64,000 nucleotides of DNA from NCBI GenBank assembly GCA_963816785.1, contig CAWFLL010000004.1, positions 1,550,001 to 1,614,000 on the forward strand, in the 5' to 3' direction. Origin of the DNA: VRUE01 sp963816785. Lineage in GTDB: Bacteria; Actinomycetota; Thermoleophilia; Solirubrobacterales; 70-9. The stretch's first letter is position 1; every line of letters starts with the position of its first letter. The notes below the pieces were generated by a model, which was not told where the DNA came from, did no database searches, and worked only from the letters and a program-made list of their open reading frames with translations. The translations under genes were made by a program, and so were the position numbers. Positions 57,415 through 64,000 of this stretch are shown here, piece by piece.

Positions 57415-58087
57415 GCGCCCCCTCCCCGAGCTCGGCCCGGCCGCCGACGTCAAGCCGCAGGGTGCGGTCAGCCTCGGCCTCGAAACGCTCAGGGTCGTGG
57501 GTGACGAGGACGCGGGTTCGGTCCCCGCCGGGGCCGATCAGGGCGCCCGCCAGCTCGCGGCCCTCCTCGTCGAGGTGGGAATCGGGCTCGTCGAGCAGCA
57601 GCAGCTCGGGCTCGTGGAGGACGCAGCGGCAGATCGCGAGCCGCTGCCGCATCCCGGCCGAGAGCTCGGCGACGCGCTCGTCGGCGCGCCGCTCCATCCC
57701 TACCGCGGCGAGCAGCTCGCCGACCCGGGCCGCGGCGGCCTCGTCGCCGATTCCGTGCAGGCGGGCATGGAAGCGGAGGTTCTCGCGCCCGCTGAGGTCG
57801 CGGTAGAGGAGCGGCTCGTGGCCGAGGAACCCGATCCGCCCCCGCAGTCGCCAGGCCTCGCGCGGCAGCGGACAGCCGAGCACCCGCGCCTCGCCGCCGC
57901 TCGGACGCAGCAGCGTCGCGAGGATCCGCAGCAGGGTCGTCTTCCCGGACCCGTTCGGGCCCAGCACCAGCAGCGTCTCGCCGCCCGCAAGGGTCAGGTC
58001 GACGCCCTCGAGCGCCGCGCGTTCGCCGAATTCGCGCCGCAGCCCCCGCAGCTCGATTGCGACTCCCTCTGATCGATCGCCTGTCAT
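57407..58087 (-). CDS. ccmA: Haem ABC exporter ATP-binding subunit CcmA
   Basis: 226 residues. ABC motifs: LLVLGPNGSGKTTLLRILAT (Walker A), RIGFLGHEPLLYRDLSGREN (Q-loop region with His, as in CcmA), ELSAGMRQRLAICRCVLHEP (signature), ELLLLDEPDSHLDEEGRELA (Walker B) and LVTHDPERFEAEA (H-loop). ATPase partner of CcmB. The ATG at 58087 starts the minus-strand operon ccmA-ccmB-ccmC-ccmD-hemA-hemC-cobA/hemD-birA. The promoter should be in the 92-bp gap before the divergent FnIII gene. Confidence 0.95.
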   Translation of the reverse strand: MTGDRSEGVAIELRGLRREFGERAALEGVDLTLAGGETLLVLGPNGSGKTTLLRILATLLRPSGGEARVLGCPLPREAWRLRGRIGFLGHEPLLYRDLSGRENLRFHARLHGIGDEAAAARVGELLAAVGMERRADERVAELSAGMRQRLAICRCVLHEPELLLLDEPDSHLDEEGRELAGALIGPGGDRTRVLVTHDPERFEAEADRTLRLDVGGRAELGEGALR

Positions 58088-58179
58088 CACCCGCGAATTG
58101 TCGCCTCGTCGTTGCTTTCGTGCCGAGCAGTCGTTTGCAGCCTGTTCACAGTGAGTCGCCCCGGCGGGCCTAGATTCGG

Positions 58180-58863
58180 GTGAACATGGTGAGCCGGATC
58201 GCTCTGATCGCCGCCGTGGCAGGCGCATTTGGATGTGCATCCCAGGCAGTGGCGCCCCTCGCGGTGGCGGAGGCACCGGTCGCCCAGACCGGCAGCGGGA
58301 CCTACCTCGAAAACATGCCGAGCCCGGGCGTGGGAGAACTGTTCCTGACCGGAACGGTCGATCCGAAAGGCCTGCCGACGGTCTGCCACTTCGAGTACGG
58401 GCCGACCGATGCATATGGGTTCGTGCTGCCGTGCGATCCCGACCCAGCTGCCAGCGACGAGCCGGCCGCAGTCAAGGCAATCGCGACCGGGGTCCCCGAG
58501 GCTGCGGTGCGGGGTGAGGGCCACTTCCGCCTCGTCGCCGAGAGCGCCGACGGTATCCACGCCGGCGAGGACCGTTGGATGTCGTTCTCTCACGGAGACC
58601 CGAAGCCGGAGCAGGAGCAGTTCGCGGTCGTCCCGCCGGCGCTGTCGCCGCCTCAGCCGCCTCCAGCACGGAGGGCGAGGCGGTGCCACGGGCTCAGCGG
58701 CGCTTCTTCTTCAGCGTGCGCATGCCTACGGCGAGCAGCGGGCCGGCCCCCTCGCGCAGCCCGGCGGTGCGCTCGGCGCCCTTGCCGTAGAGGAGCTTCG
58801 CCGAGGCGCGTACGGCTTCGCCGAGGGACTTGTCGTAGGGGTGCCACCAGAAGTCGCGGGTGA
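58180..58863 (+). CDS. Small secreted single-FnIII-module protein (C-terminal end doubtful)
   Basis: GTG at 58180 (or ATG at 58186) begins a signal peptide (ALIAAVAGAFGCASQAVAPL). One module of the kind repeated in A3 follows: GELFLTGTVDPKGLPTVCHF, EYGPTDAYGFVLPCDP with a Cys pair, then FRLVAESADGIHAGEDRWMS. A Pro-rich linker (VVPPALSPPQPPP) comes last. After about residue 165 the frame runs antisense into the aldehyde dehydrogenase and looks non-coding; the true stop is probably lost by a frameshift near 58670. It may be exported like the A proteins. Confidence 0.6.
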   Translation: MNMVSRIALIAAVAGAFGCASQAVAPLAVAEAPVAQTGSGTYLENMPSPGVGELFLTGTVDPKGLPTVCHFEYGPTDAYGFVLPCDPDPAASDEPAAVKAIATGVPEAAVRGEGHFRLVAESADGIHAGEDRWMSFSHGDPKPEQEQFAVVPPALSPPQPPPARRARRCHGLSGASSSACACLRRAAGRPPRAARRCARRPCRRGASPRRVRLRRGTCRRGATRSRG

Positions 58864-60293
58864 GGCCGGGCTCCCAGGAGTTCATCTTCACGTTGACGCA
58901 CTCGTAGAAGCCGAATTTGGAGTGGGAGCGGCCGATGCCGGAGTGCTTGACGCCGCCCCAGGCGCACTGGCAGGCGCCGTGGCTGAATGAGTGGTCGTTG
59001 ACCCAGACCATCCCGGACTCGATCTGGCGTGCGATCCGGGCGCCCTTCTGGCGGTCCTTGGTCCATACCGAGGCGCCGAGGCCGAACTCGGAGTCGTTCG
59101 CGAGGTCGATCGCCTCCTGCTCGGAGTCGACGACGACGATCGGGAGCACCGGGCCGAAGATCTCCTCGCGCATGATCCGCATCTCGTGGGTGACGCCGGT
59201 CAGCACGGTCGGGGCTACGTACTTGCCGGGCGAGCCGGCGACGTCGATCGGGCCGCCGCAGACCAGGGTCGCACCGGAGGCGACCGCGTCTTCGATCAGG
59301 TCGATGACGATCTCGTACTGGTCCTCGGAGGTCATCGGGCCGATCGCGGTCGCCCACTCCATCGGGTCGCCGAGCGGGAGCTTCTGGGCTTCGGCTGCGA
59401 CCCCGGCGATGAGACGGTCGGCGATCTCGCGCTCGACGTAGACGCGCTCGATTCCCGGAGCAGGTCTGGCCGGCGTTCGCGAACCCGCCCCAGACGGCGC
59501 CCGAGATCGCGTTGTCGATGTCGGCGTCGGCGCAGACGATCATCGGGTCCTTGCCGCCGAGCTCGAGCACCGAGCCCTTCAGCTTCTGGGCGCAGACCTC
59601 GCCGACCTTGCGGCCGATCTCGACCGAGCCGGTGAAGAAGATCTTCTCGGCGCTCGAGCGGGCGAGCGCGTCGCCGACGGCGCCGCCGCCGTGGACGACC
59701 CGGACCAGGCCCTCGGGCAGGCCGCCCTTCTCGAAGACGCGGCGGATCGCCTCGCCGAGCAGCGGCGTCAGGCTGGCCGGCTTGAGGACGACGCCGTTGC
59801 CCGCCATCAGCGCGATCGCGACCTCGCCGAACGGGATCGACCACGGGTAGTTCCAGGGCGCGATGATCCCGACGACGCCGAGCGGCTCGTAGCTGAAGCG
59901 GCTTTTCTTGCTCATCAGGAAGGCTTGCGACATCCGCACCTTCTCGTCGGCGAGGATCTTCGGCCCGGCCTTCGCGCACCAGTGGAGCGCGTCGACGGTC
60001 GGCAGCAGCTCCATCGTGTAGGCCTCGACCCGCGGCTTGCCCTGCTCGCTGACGAGCAGCTCGGCGATCTCGTCGATGTCGTCGAGCAGCGCGTCGGCGG
60101 CGCGGCGCATGTAGCGGGCGCGGTCGTCGAGCGTCAGCTCCGCCCAGGCCGGCTGGATCCGGGCGACGTCGTCGACTACTCCCTGAACCTGATCGGGCGT
60201 TATCGTCGCGACCGAGCCGACCAGCTCGCCGGTAGCGGGGTTGAAGGACTCGAGGGTGGACTGGGCGGGTGGGCTCTGCGTGGCAGTAGTCAT
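58694..60293 (-). CDS. NAD(P)-dependent aldehyde dehydrogenase (one frameshift)
   Basis: Aldehyde dehydrogenases oxidise aldehydes to acids. Seen: LESFNPATGELVGSVATI, GVVGIIAPWNYPWSIPFGEV (cofactor site), VLELGGKDPMIVCADADIDN (general-base Glu), FANAGQTCSG (catalytic Cys), MREEIFGPVLPIVVV, and WVNDHSFSHGACQCAWGGVK with HSGIGRSHSKFGFYEC. The frame breaks near 59455, just after the catalytic Cys. Repaired length is about 533 residues, slightly long because of a basic C-terminal end. The subgroup resembles succinate-semialdehyde-type enzymes; the substrate is not certain. Confidence 0.92.
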
Positions 60294-60302
60294 GGTGTGA
60301 TT

Positions 60303-61178
60303 CTAGGCCGGAACCCGATCCCGGGAAAGGGTTGTGGCGTCGCCGCGGGAAATCGCCTCGCGGCGCCAATGCAGGTATCTCGGGCCGATGTTGCGCAGGG
60401 TGGGCGGCAGCAGGGGGGTGGCGGCGCGGGAAGCAGCCGCCATCAGCCGCAGCTGATGCTGCTTGCCGCGCGACCACTCGATGCCGAAGAGCTCGCGTAG
60501 GGCGGGCCTCAGCAGGCCGCCGGTGATCAGCGCGACATGGTGGTTGGCCGGAGTCCGCGCGAGGCGCCAGGCGGTCTCAGCGGGAAACGGGAGCCGGGGG
60601 TCGGCGGGATGCTCCAGCGCCTCCAGGACTTCGTCGACCGCGGCGGTGCGTTGCAGCCGCTCCTCGACCATCTCCTCGAGGTACTCGCGGAACTCCGGCC
60701 AATTGTCCGGGAGGTCGCTCTCGAGGACGCCGACCAGCTCCCCGCAGCGCCTCCATTCCGCGTAGTACTGGTCGATCTCGTGCTGCTCCATCGCCCTGCC
60801 GAACAGCTGATGCCAGCGCACGAGCGAGTCCGCGAGGGTCGCGTGCACCCAGGCGTAGGCCTCCGGCTCGAGGGCGTGGTAGCGCCTGCCGTCGGGCCTC
60901 ACCCCCCTGATCTCCCGGTGCATGTCGCGGATCCGGTTGCCCATCCTCGCCGCCGCCTCGGGACCGCCGTAGACCATCACGTAGAAGTAATCGAGGGTGC
61001 GAAGCAGCCTGCCCCACGGATCGGCCCGGAAGCCCGAGTGCTCGGTCACCCCCGCTCCTACGGTCGGGTGGGCGACCTGGAGCAGGATCGAGTGGGCGCC
61101 GGTCGCGATCAGCCGAGCGTCGCCGGCATAGCGCCAGGTCACCGAGCCGGGTCTGGGCACCAGGTCGGTTGCCTCCAC
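60303..61178 (-). CDS. MpaB/DUF2236 family oxygenase-like protein
   Basis: 291 residues, the actinobacterial form of the DUF2236 family that includes the latex-clearing protein Lcp and mycophenolic-acid MpaB, both haem enzymes. Motifs: VTWRYAGDARLIATGAHSIL, LQVAHPTVGAGVTEHSGFRA, DPWGRLLRTLDYFYVMVYGG, and EPEAYAWVHATLADSLVRWH, whose His/Arg residues are the family's haem-site candidates. It lies ten bases before the aldehyde dehydrogenase on the same strand; oxidative cleavage followed by aldehyde oxidation would make sense, but is inferred. Confidence 0.88.
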   Translation of the reverse strand: MEATDLVPRPGSVTWRYAGDARLIATGAHSILLQVAHPTVGAGVTEHSGFRADPWGRLLRTLDYFYVMVYGGPEAAARMGNRIRDMHREIRGVRPDGRRYHALEPEAYAWVHATLADSLVRWHQLFGRAMEQHEIDQYYAEWRRCGELVGVLESDLPDNWPEFREYLEEMVEERLQRTAAVDEVLEALEHPADPRLPFPAETAWRLARTPANHHVALITGGLLRPALRELFGIEWSRGKQHQLRLMAAASRAATPLLPPTLRNIGPRYLHWRREAISRGDATTLSRDRVPA

Positions 61179-61279
61179 CGGTCGATTCTAAGCCGGGGGA
61201 TGGGGGATCGGTCAAGACTCGACGTCGCGAAAAGCATGGAGGCTCCGTCGAGCCTTAACCGATCCCCTCATACTCAGCC

Positions 61280-62623
61280 GTGGTGAGCGACCGACTGTTC
61301 GACGGCGAAGACACTGATGCCCCAGCCGGAGCTGGTGAGGTTCCGGCTGATGATGCTCCGTTGGCGGTGCGGATGCGGCCGAGGAGCCTCGACGAGCTGG
61401 TCGGCCAGGAGCACGTGCTGGGTCAGGGCTCGGCGCTGCGGACGGCGATCGAGGCCGGCCATCCGCACAGCGCGATCCTCTACGGGCCGCCGGGGTCGGG
61501 GAAGACGACGCTGGCGAGGATCGCGGCGGCGGGCTCCGACGGGGCCTTCGAGGAGGAGTCCGCGGTCAACGCCGGGCGGGCGGAGATCCGTGCGGTCATC
61601 GAGCGGGCGCGGGAGCGGCGGCGCACGAGCGGCCGCCCCACCGTCCTCTTCCTCGACGAGATCCACCGCTTCAACAAGGCTCAGCAGGACGCGCTGCTGC
61701 CGGCGGTCGAGGAGGGGCTCCTGACCCTGATCGGGGCGACCACGGAGAATCCCTACTTCGAGGTCAACTCGGCCCTGCTCTCGCGCTGCCAGATCTACGA
61801 GCTGCGCCCGCTCCGGCCCGAGCAGGTGGAGGCGCTGCTGCGGCGCGCCCTCACCGACCCCGATCGCGGCCTCACCGACCCGCCTCCGGTCGCCGACACC
61901 GCGTTGGCGATGCTCGCGCACCGCAGCGGCGGTGACGCCCGGGTCGCGCTCTCGGCCCTGGAGCGTGCGGTCGAGCGCTCGGGCGGGGAGGAGGTCGACG
62001 TCGCCGCGATCGAGGACGCCCTGCAGCGCAAGGCGCTCGACTACGACCGCCAGGGGGACCGCCACTACGACTTCATCTCCGCCTGGATCAAGGCGACGCG
62101 GGGCTCCGACGTCGACGCCTCCCTCTACTACCTGGCGGTGATGCTCGAGGGAGGCGAGGACCCGCGCTTCATCGCGCGCCGGATGGTCATCCTCGCCTCC
62201 GAGGACATCGGCAACGCCGACCCGCAGGCGCTCCTCGTCGCCGACGCGGCGGCGCGCGCCGTCGACCGGGTCGGGCTCCCCGAGTGCGCACTCAACCTCG
62301 CCCAGGCGGCGGTCTACCTGGCGCTGGCGCCGAAGTCGAACGCCTCCTACAAGGGCCTCGCTGCGGCACGGGCGGAGGTCCGCAAGAACGGCGCCAGGAC
62401 ACCGCCGGATCACCTCCGCGACGCGCACTATCCGGGCGCCGGCGAGCTCGGAAGGGGCGAGGGCTATCGCTACGCGCACGACGAGCCCGAGGGGGTCAGC
62501 GACCAGCCGCTGATGCCGGAGGGGCTCGAGGACCGGCGCTTTTATGCGCCGACGGATCGCGGCTTCGAGGAGGAGCTGAGCCGCCGTCTCGAGGCGCTTA
62601 AAAAGTTGCTCAAGAAGTCCTAA
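61280..62623 (+). CDS. rarA: Replication-associated recombination protein A (MgsA/RarA AAA+ ATPase)
   Basis: 447 residues. A clamp-loader-like ATPase acting at stalled forks. Motifs: RPRSLDELVGQEHVLGQGSA, SAILYGPPGSGKTTLARIAA (Walker A), VLFLDEIHRFNKAQQDALLP (Walker B), LIGATTENPYFEVNSALLSR with the arginine finger, and the tetramerisation domain LDYDRQGDRHYDFISAWIKA, GSDVDASLYYLAVMLEGGED, SEDIGNADP. The start is GTG at 61280. It is a single gene, divergent from the DUF2236 gene. Confidence 0.95.
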   Translation: MVSDRLFDGEDTDAPAGAGEVPADDAPLAVRMRPRSLDELVGQEHVLGQGSALRTAIEAGHPHSAILYGPPGSGKTTLARIAAAGSDGAFEEESAVNAGRAEIRAVIERARERRRTSGRPTVLFLDEIHRFNKAQQDALLPAVEEGLLTLIGATTENPYFEVNSALLSRCQIYELRPLRPEQVEALLRRALTDPDRGLTDPPPVADTALAMLAHRSGGDARVALSALERAVERSGGEEVDVAAIEDALQRKALDYDRQGDRHYDFISAWIKATRGSDVDASLYYLAVMLEGGEDPRFIARRMVILASEDIGNADPQALLVADAAARAVDRVGLPECALNLAQAAVYLALAPKSNASYKGLAAARAEVRKNGARTPPDHLRDAHYPGAGELGRGEGYRYAHDEPEGVSDQPLMPEGLEDRRFYAPTDRGFEEELSRRLEALKKLLKKS

Positions 62624-62700
62624 GTCAGTGCCGCAACTTCCCCCGCAGCCCCGTGTTTTGAGGGTTGGCTTTCCAAGCTAGAGCCAGGGAGAGCCGACAC

Positions 62701-62733
62701 CGGCCGGAGGCCTGGACTGGGGGCCTCCGGCCG
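62701..62733 (+). terminator. 12-bp perfect hairpin after rarA
   Basis: CGGCCGGAGGCC at 62701-62712 pairs fully with GGCCTCCGGCCG at 62722-62733 across a 9-base loop. No U run follows, so it may be a terminator or part of a leader structure for the next gene. Confidence 0.5.
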
Positions 62734-62759
62734 GACTTAACAAGGGAGACAGGGGGGAA

Positions 62760-62792
62760 CTCGACGACCGCGCTTCCTGCGCGGCCGTCGAG
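62760..62792 (+). terminator. 14-bp hairpin before the TauE/SafE gene
   Basis: CTCGACGACCGCGC pairs with GCGCGGCCGTCGAG (one mismatch) across TTCCT, followed by CTTTGG. It is 30 bases before the next start codon, so it could be a terminator for rarA or a leader structure acting on the transporter gene. Confidence 0.5.
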
Positions 62793-62822
62793 CTTTGGCG
62801 TCCCGTTAGGCTCCCCGGCCGC

Positions 62823-63575
62823 ATGGGTAGCCTCGAGCTGATCGGTGTCGCCTTCTGGTCCTTTGGGGTGGCGGTCGCCGGTGGCATCGCCGGCCTCGTG
62901 TTGGGAAACCTGCGGCTTCCAGTCGTCCTCCAGTTCTCCTCCTCAGCTGCGGCTGGCGCCGGCGCCAACGTCGCGATCAGCGCCGCCTCGGCGCTGACGG
63001 CTTCGATCGCCCACTGGCGCGGGGGCAGAATCGATTGGCGCTTGTTCCGGCTGATGGCGCCCCCTTCCCTGCTCGGCGGGATCGTCGGCGGCGTCGTCTC
63101 GGGGCTGCTCCCGCAGCGGCTCCTGCTGGCGGCGATCGCCATCGTCGTCCTCTACGGGGCGCTCGAGGTGTCGCGCCACCAGCGCCGTCCCGAACCGACC
63201 GAGGCGCCCTCGGGGGGTTGGCCGGCTCCGGTCGCGATCGCCTTCGCCGTCGGCGTCCTCGGCGGGCTGGTCGGCCTGATCCTCGGGACGCTGCGGCTGC
63301 CGGCGATGGTCAGGTGGCTCGGGACCACGCCGAAGGCCGCTGTGGGGACCAACGCCGCGACCGGCGTCGTGGTCGGGATCGGCGGCCTGATCGGGCACCT
63401 GGCCGGAGGCGTCGACTGGGATCTTCTCGCCGCGGGCTGCGCCGGAGCCGTCCCTGGCGCCTATCTCGGCGCCCACCTCACCGGCCGCCTCGACGACAGC
63501 ACCCTGCTGCGGGTGATCGCGGTGATCCTGGTCATCGCCGGCCTCTCGCTTGGAGTTCAGGCACTCGTCGGATAG
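62823..63575 (+). CDS. TauE/SafE family membrane transporter
   Basis: 250 residues with about eight TM helices in two related halves. Half 1: FWSFGVAVAGGIAGLVLGNL, then AAAGAGANVAISAASALTAS; half 2: AIAFAVGVLGGLVGLILGTL, then GTTPKAAVGTNAATGVVVGI and GGVDWDLLAAGCAGAVPGAY. The repeated G..G...G..LRLP pattern matches the family, whose members export sulfite or other organic sulfur anions. The substrate is not shown. The leader holds two strong hairpins. Confidence 0.9.
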   Translation: MGSLELIGVAFWSFGVAVAGGIAGLVLGNLRLPVVLQFSSSAAAGAGANVAISAASALTASIAHWRGGRIDWRLFRLMAPPSLLGGIVGGVVSGLLPQRLLLAAIAIVVLYGALEVSRHQRRPEPTEAPSGGWPAPVAIAFAVGVLGGLVGLILGTLRLPAMVRWLGTTPKAAVGTNAATGVVVGIGGLIGHLAGGVDWDLLAAGCAGAVPGAYLGAHLTGRLDDSTLLRVIAVILVIAGLSLGVQALVG

Positions 63576-63615
63576 GAGTCGGGGCTGTCTTGCTCGACTC
63601 CCTACCCTGCTGTGT

Positions 63616-64000
63616 ATGAGTGACGAGCGGCTGAGACTCGGCGGGATGGCGCTCCGCAACGGGCTGCTGATCCAAGGGCCGACGCATTGGGCCGCCGCGG
63701 TGCGGAACAGGGACGGGTCGATCGAGGTCACCTCGGAGCCCAAGCCGCAGCTGGCACCGCAGTTGGCGGCGCGCCTTCCCGGCCTGCGCGGCCCGCTGAA
63801 ACTTGCCGAGGCGATTGCGGTCCTGCCCCTGGTGCGGAGGAGGCTCCCCGCCGCGCGCCTGCCGTTCGAGGATCCACGCGTGCTGGCGACGATCGCGGTG
63901 ACGCTCGTTGCGACGGCGGCGCTCCGCAAGCGTCTGAAGACCCCGGGCCTGCGCGAGGGGATCGTGCAGGCGGTCGGGGTGCTGCCGGCCCTGGTGGCCC
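63616..64000 (+). CDS. DUF1385 (YqhQ-like) membrane protein, cut by window end
   Basis: The first ~128 residues of a DUF1385 protein: RLGGMALRNGLLIQGPTHWA with AAVRNRDGSIEVTSE fits the family's opening GG.A...G....GP..WA.AVR..DG. A hydrophobic helix follows (FEDPRVLATIAVTLVATAAL). Family members are multi-pass membrane proteins of unknown function. The gene continues beyond the window. Confidence 0.85.
   Translation, partial: MSDERLRLGGMALRNGLLIQGPTHWAAAVRNRDGSIEVTSEPKPQLAPQLAARLPGLRGPLKLAEAIAVLPLVRRRLPAARLPFEDPRVLATIAVTLVATAALRKRLKTPGLREGIVQAVGVLPALVA

Overview
This is a high-GC (about 65-70%) actinobacterial chromosome segment. The gene families suggest class Thermoleophilia (Solirubrobacterales-like). 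The clues are large secreted NHL/fibronectin-type proteins with basic Arg/Lys tails, many TetR regulators, a DUF2600 terpenoid gene, and a hem cluster joined to a ccm cluster. That placement is inferred from protein families only; there is no rRNA gene. The only RNA gene identified with confidence is a tRNA-Arg(CCT).

The main feature is a secreted-protein system present twice, each time in the order A-B-A-B-C. A is a large surface protein with beta-propeller and fibronectin-III-like modules, a Cys-containing C-terminal motif and a very basic tail. B is a secreted protein of about 900 residues built from four Cys-containing repeats. C is a secreted protein of about 26-28 kDa with four conserved Cys. 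Locus 1 (1-8617) holds the end of A1, intact B1, a short block with a TetR remnant and an XRE-type regulator, a 5'-truncated A2, then B2 and C2. Locus 2 (27.7-43.3 kb) starts at a TTGACA promoter and runs A3-B3-A4-B4-C4 almost without gaps. Every A stop codon overlaps the following B start (ATGA or GTGA). B occurs as two subtypes: B1 and B4 (type I), B2 and B3 (type II).

Between the loci (8.7-27.5 kb) lie an MMPL-type transporter and a small secreted protein, both frameshifted. A possible structured RNA precedes a convergent uppS-like/DUF2600 pair. A polysaccharide cluster follows (GT4, GT2, sugar-phosphate transferase, GNAT, FemAB-like). Then come a DUF3105 protein, metF, a crotonase, TetR regulators including a tandem fusion, a nucleotide-sugar dehydrogenase, a secreted jelly-roll protein and the tRNA.

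After locus 2 (43.5-64 kb) come a TetR-like protein without an HTH, a secreted protein, a hypothetical, galT, slipin/NfeD, a TlpA-like thioredoxin lipoprotein, an unusual helicase and birA. A minus-strand haem/cytochrome c block follows: cobA-hemD fusion, hemC, hemA, ccmD, ccmC, ccmB and ccmA. Two ccm junctions carry a related 68-69 bp insert flanked by direct repeats. The window ends with a one-module FnIII protein, an aldehyde dehydrogenase, an MpaB/DUF2236 protein, rarA, a TauE/SafE transporter and the start of a DUF1385 gene.

Many genes carry single-base frameshifts. They cluster in some stretches (8.7-14.5 kb, 28-42 kb) and are absent from others (14.66-18.95 kb, 46.6-58.1 kb). Most look like assembly indels, but real decay of A3/B3 cannot be excluded. 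Coordinates of interrupted genes span the whole reconstructed gene.
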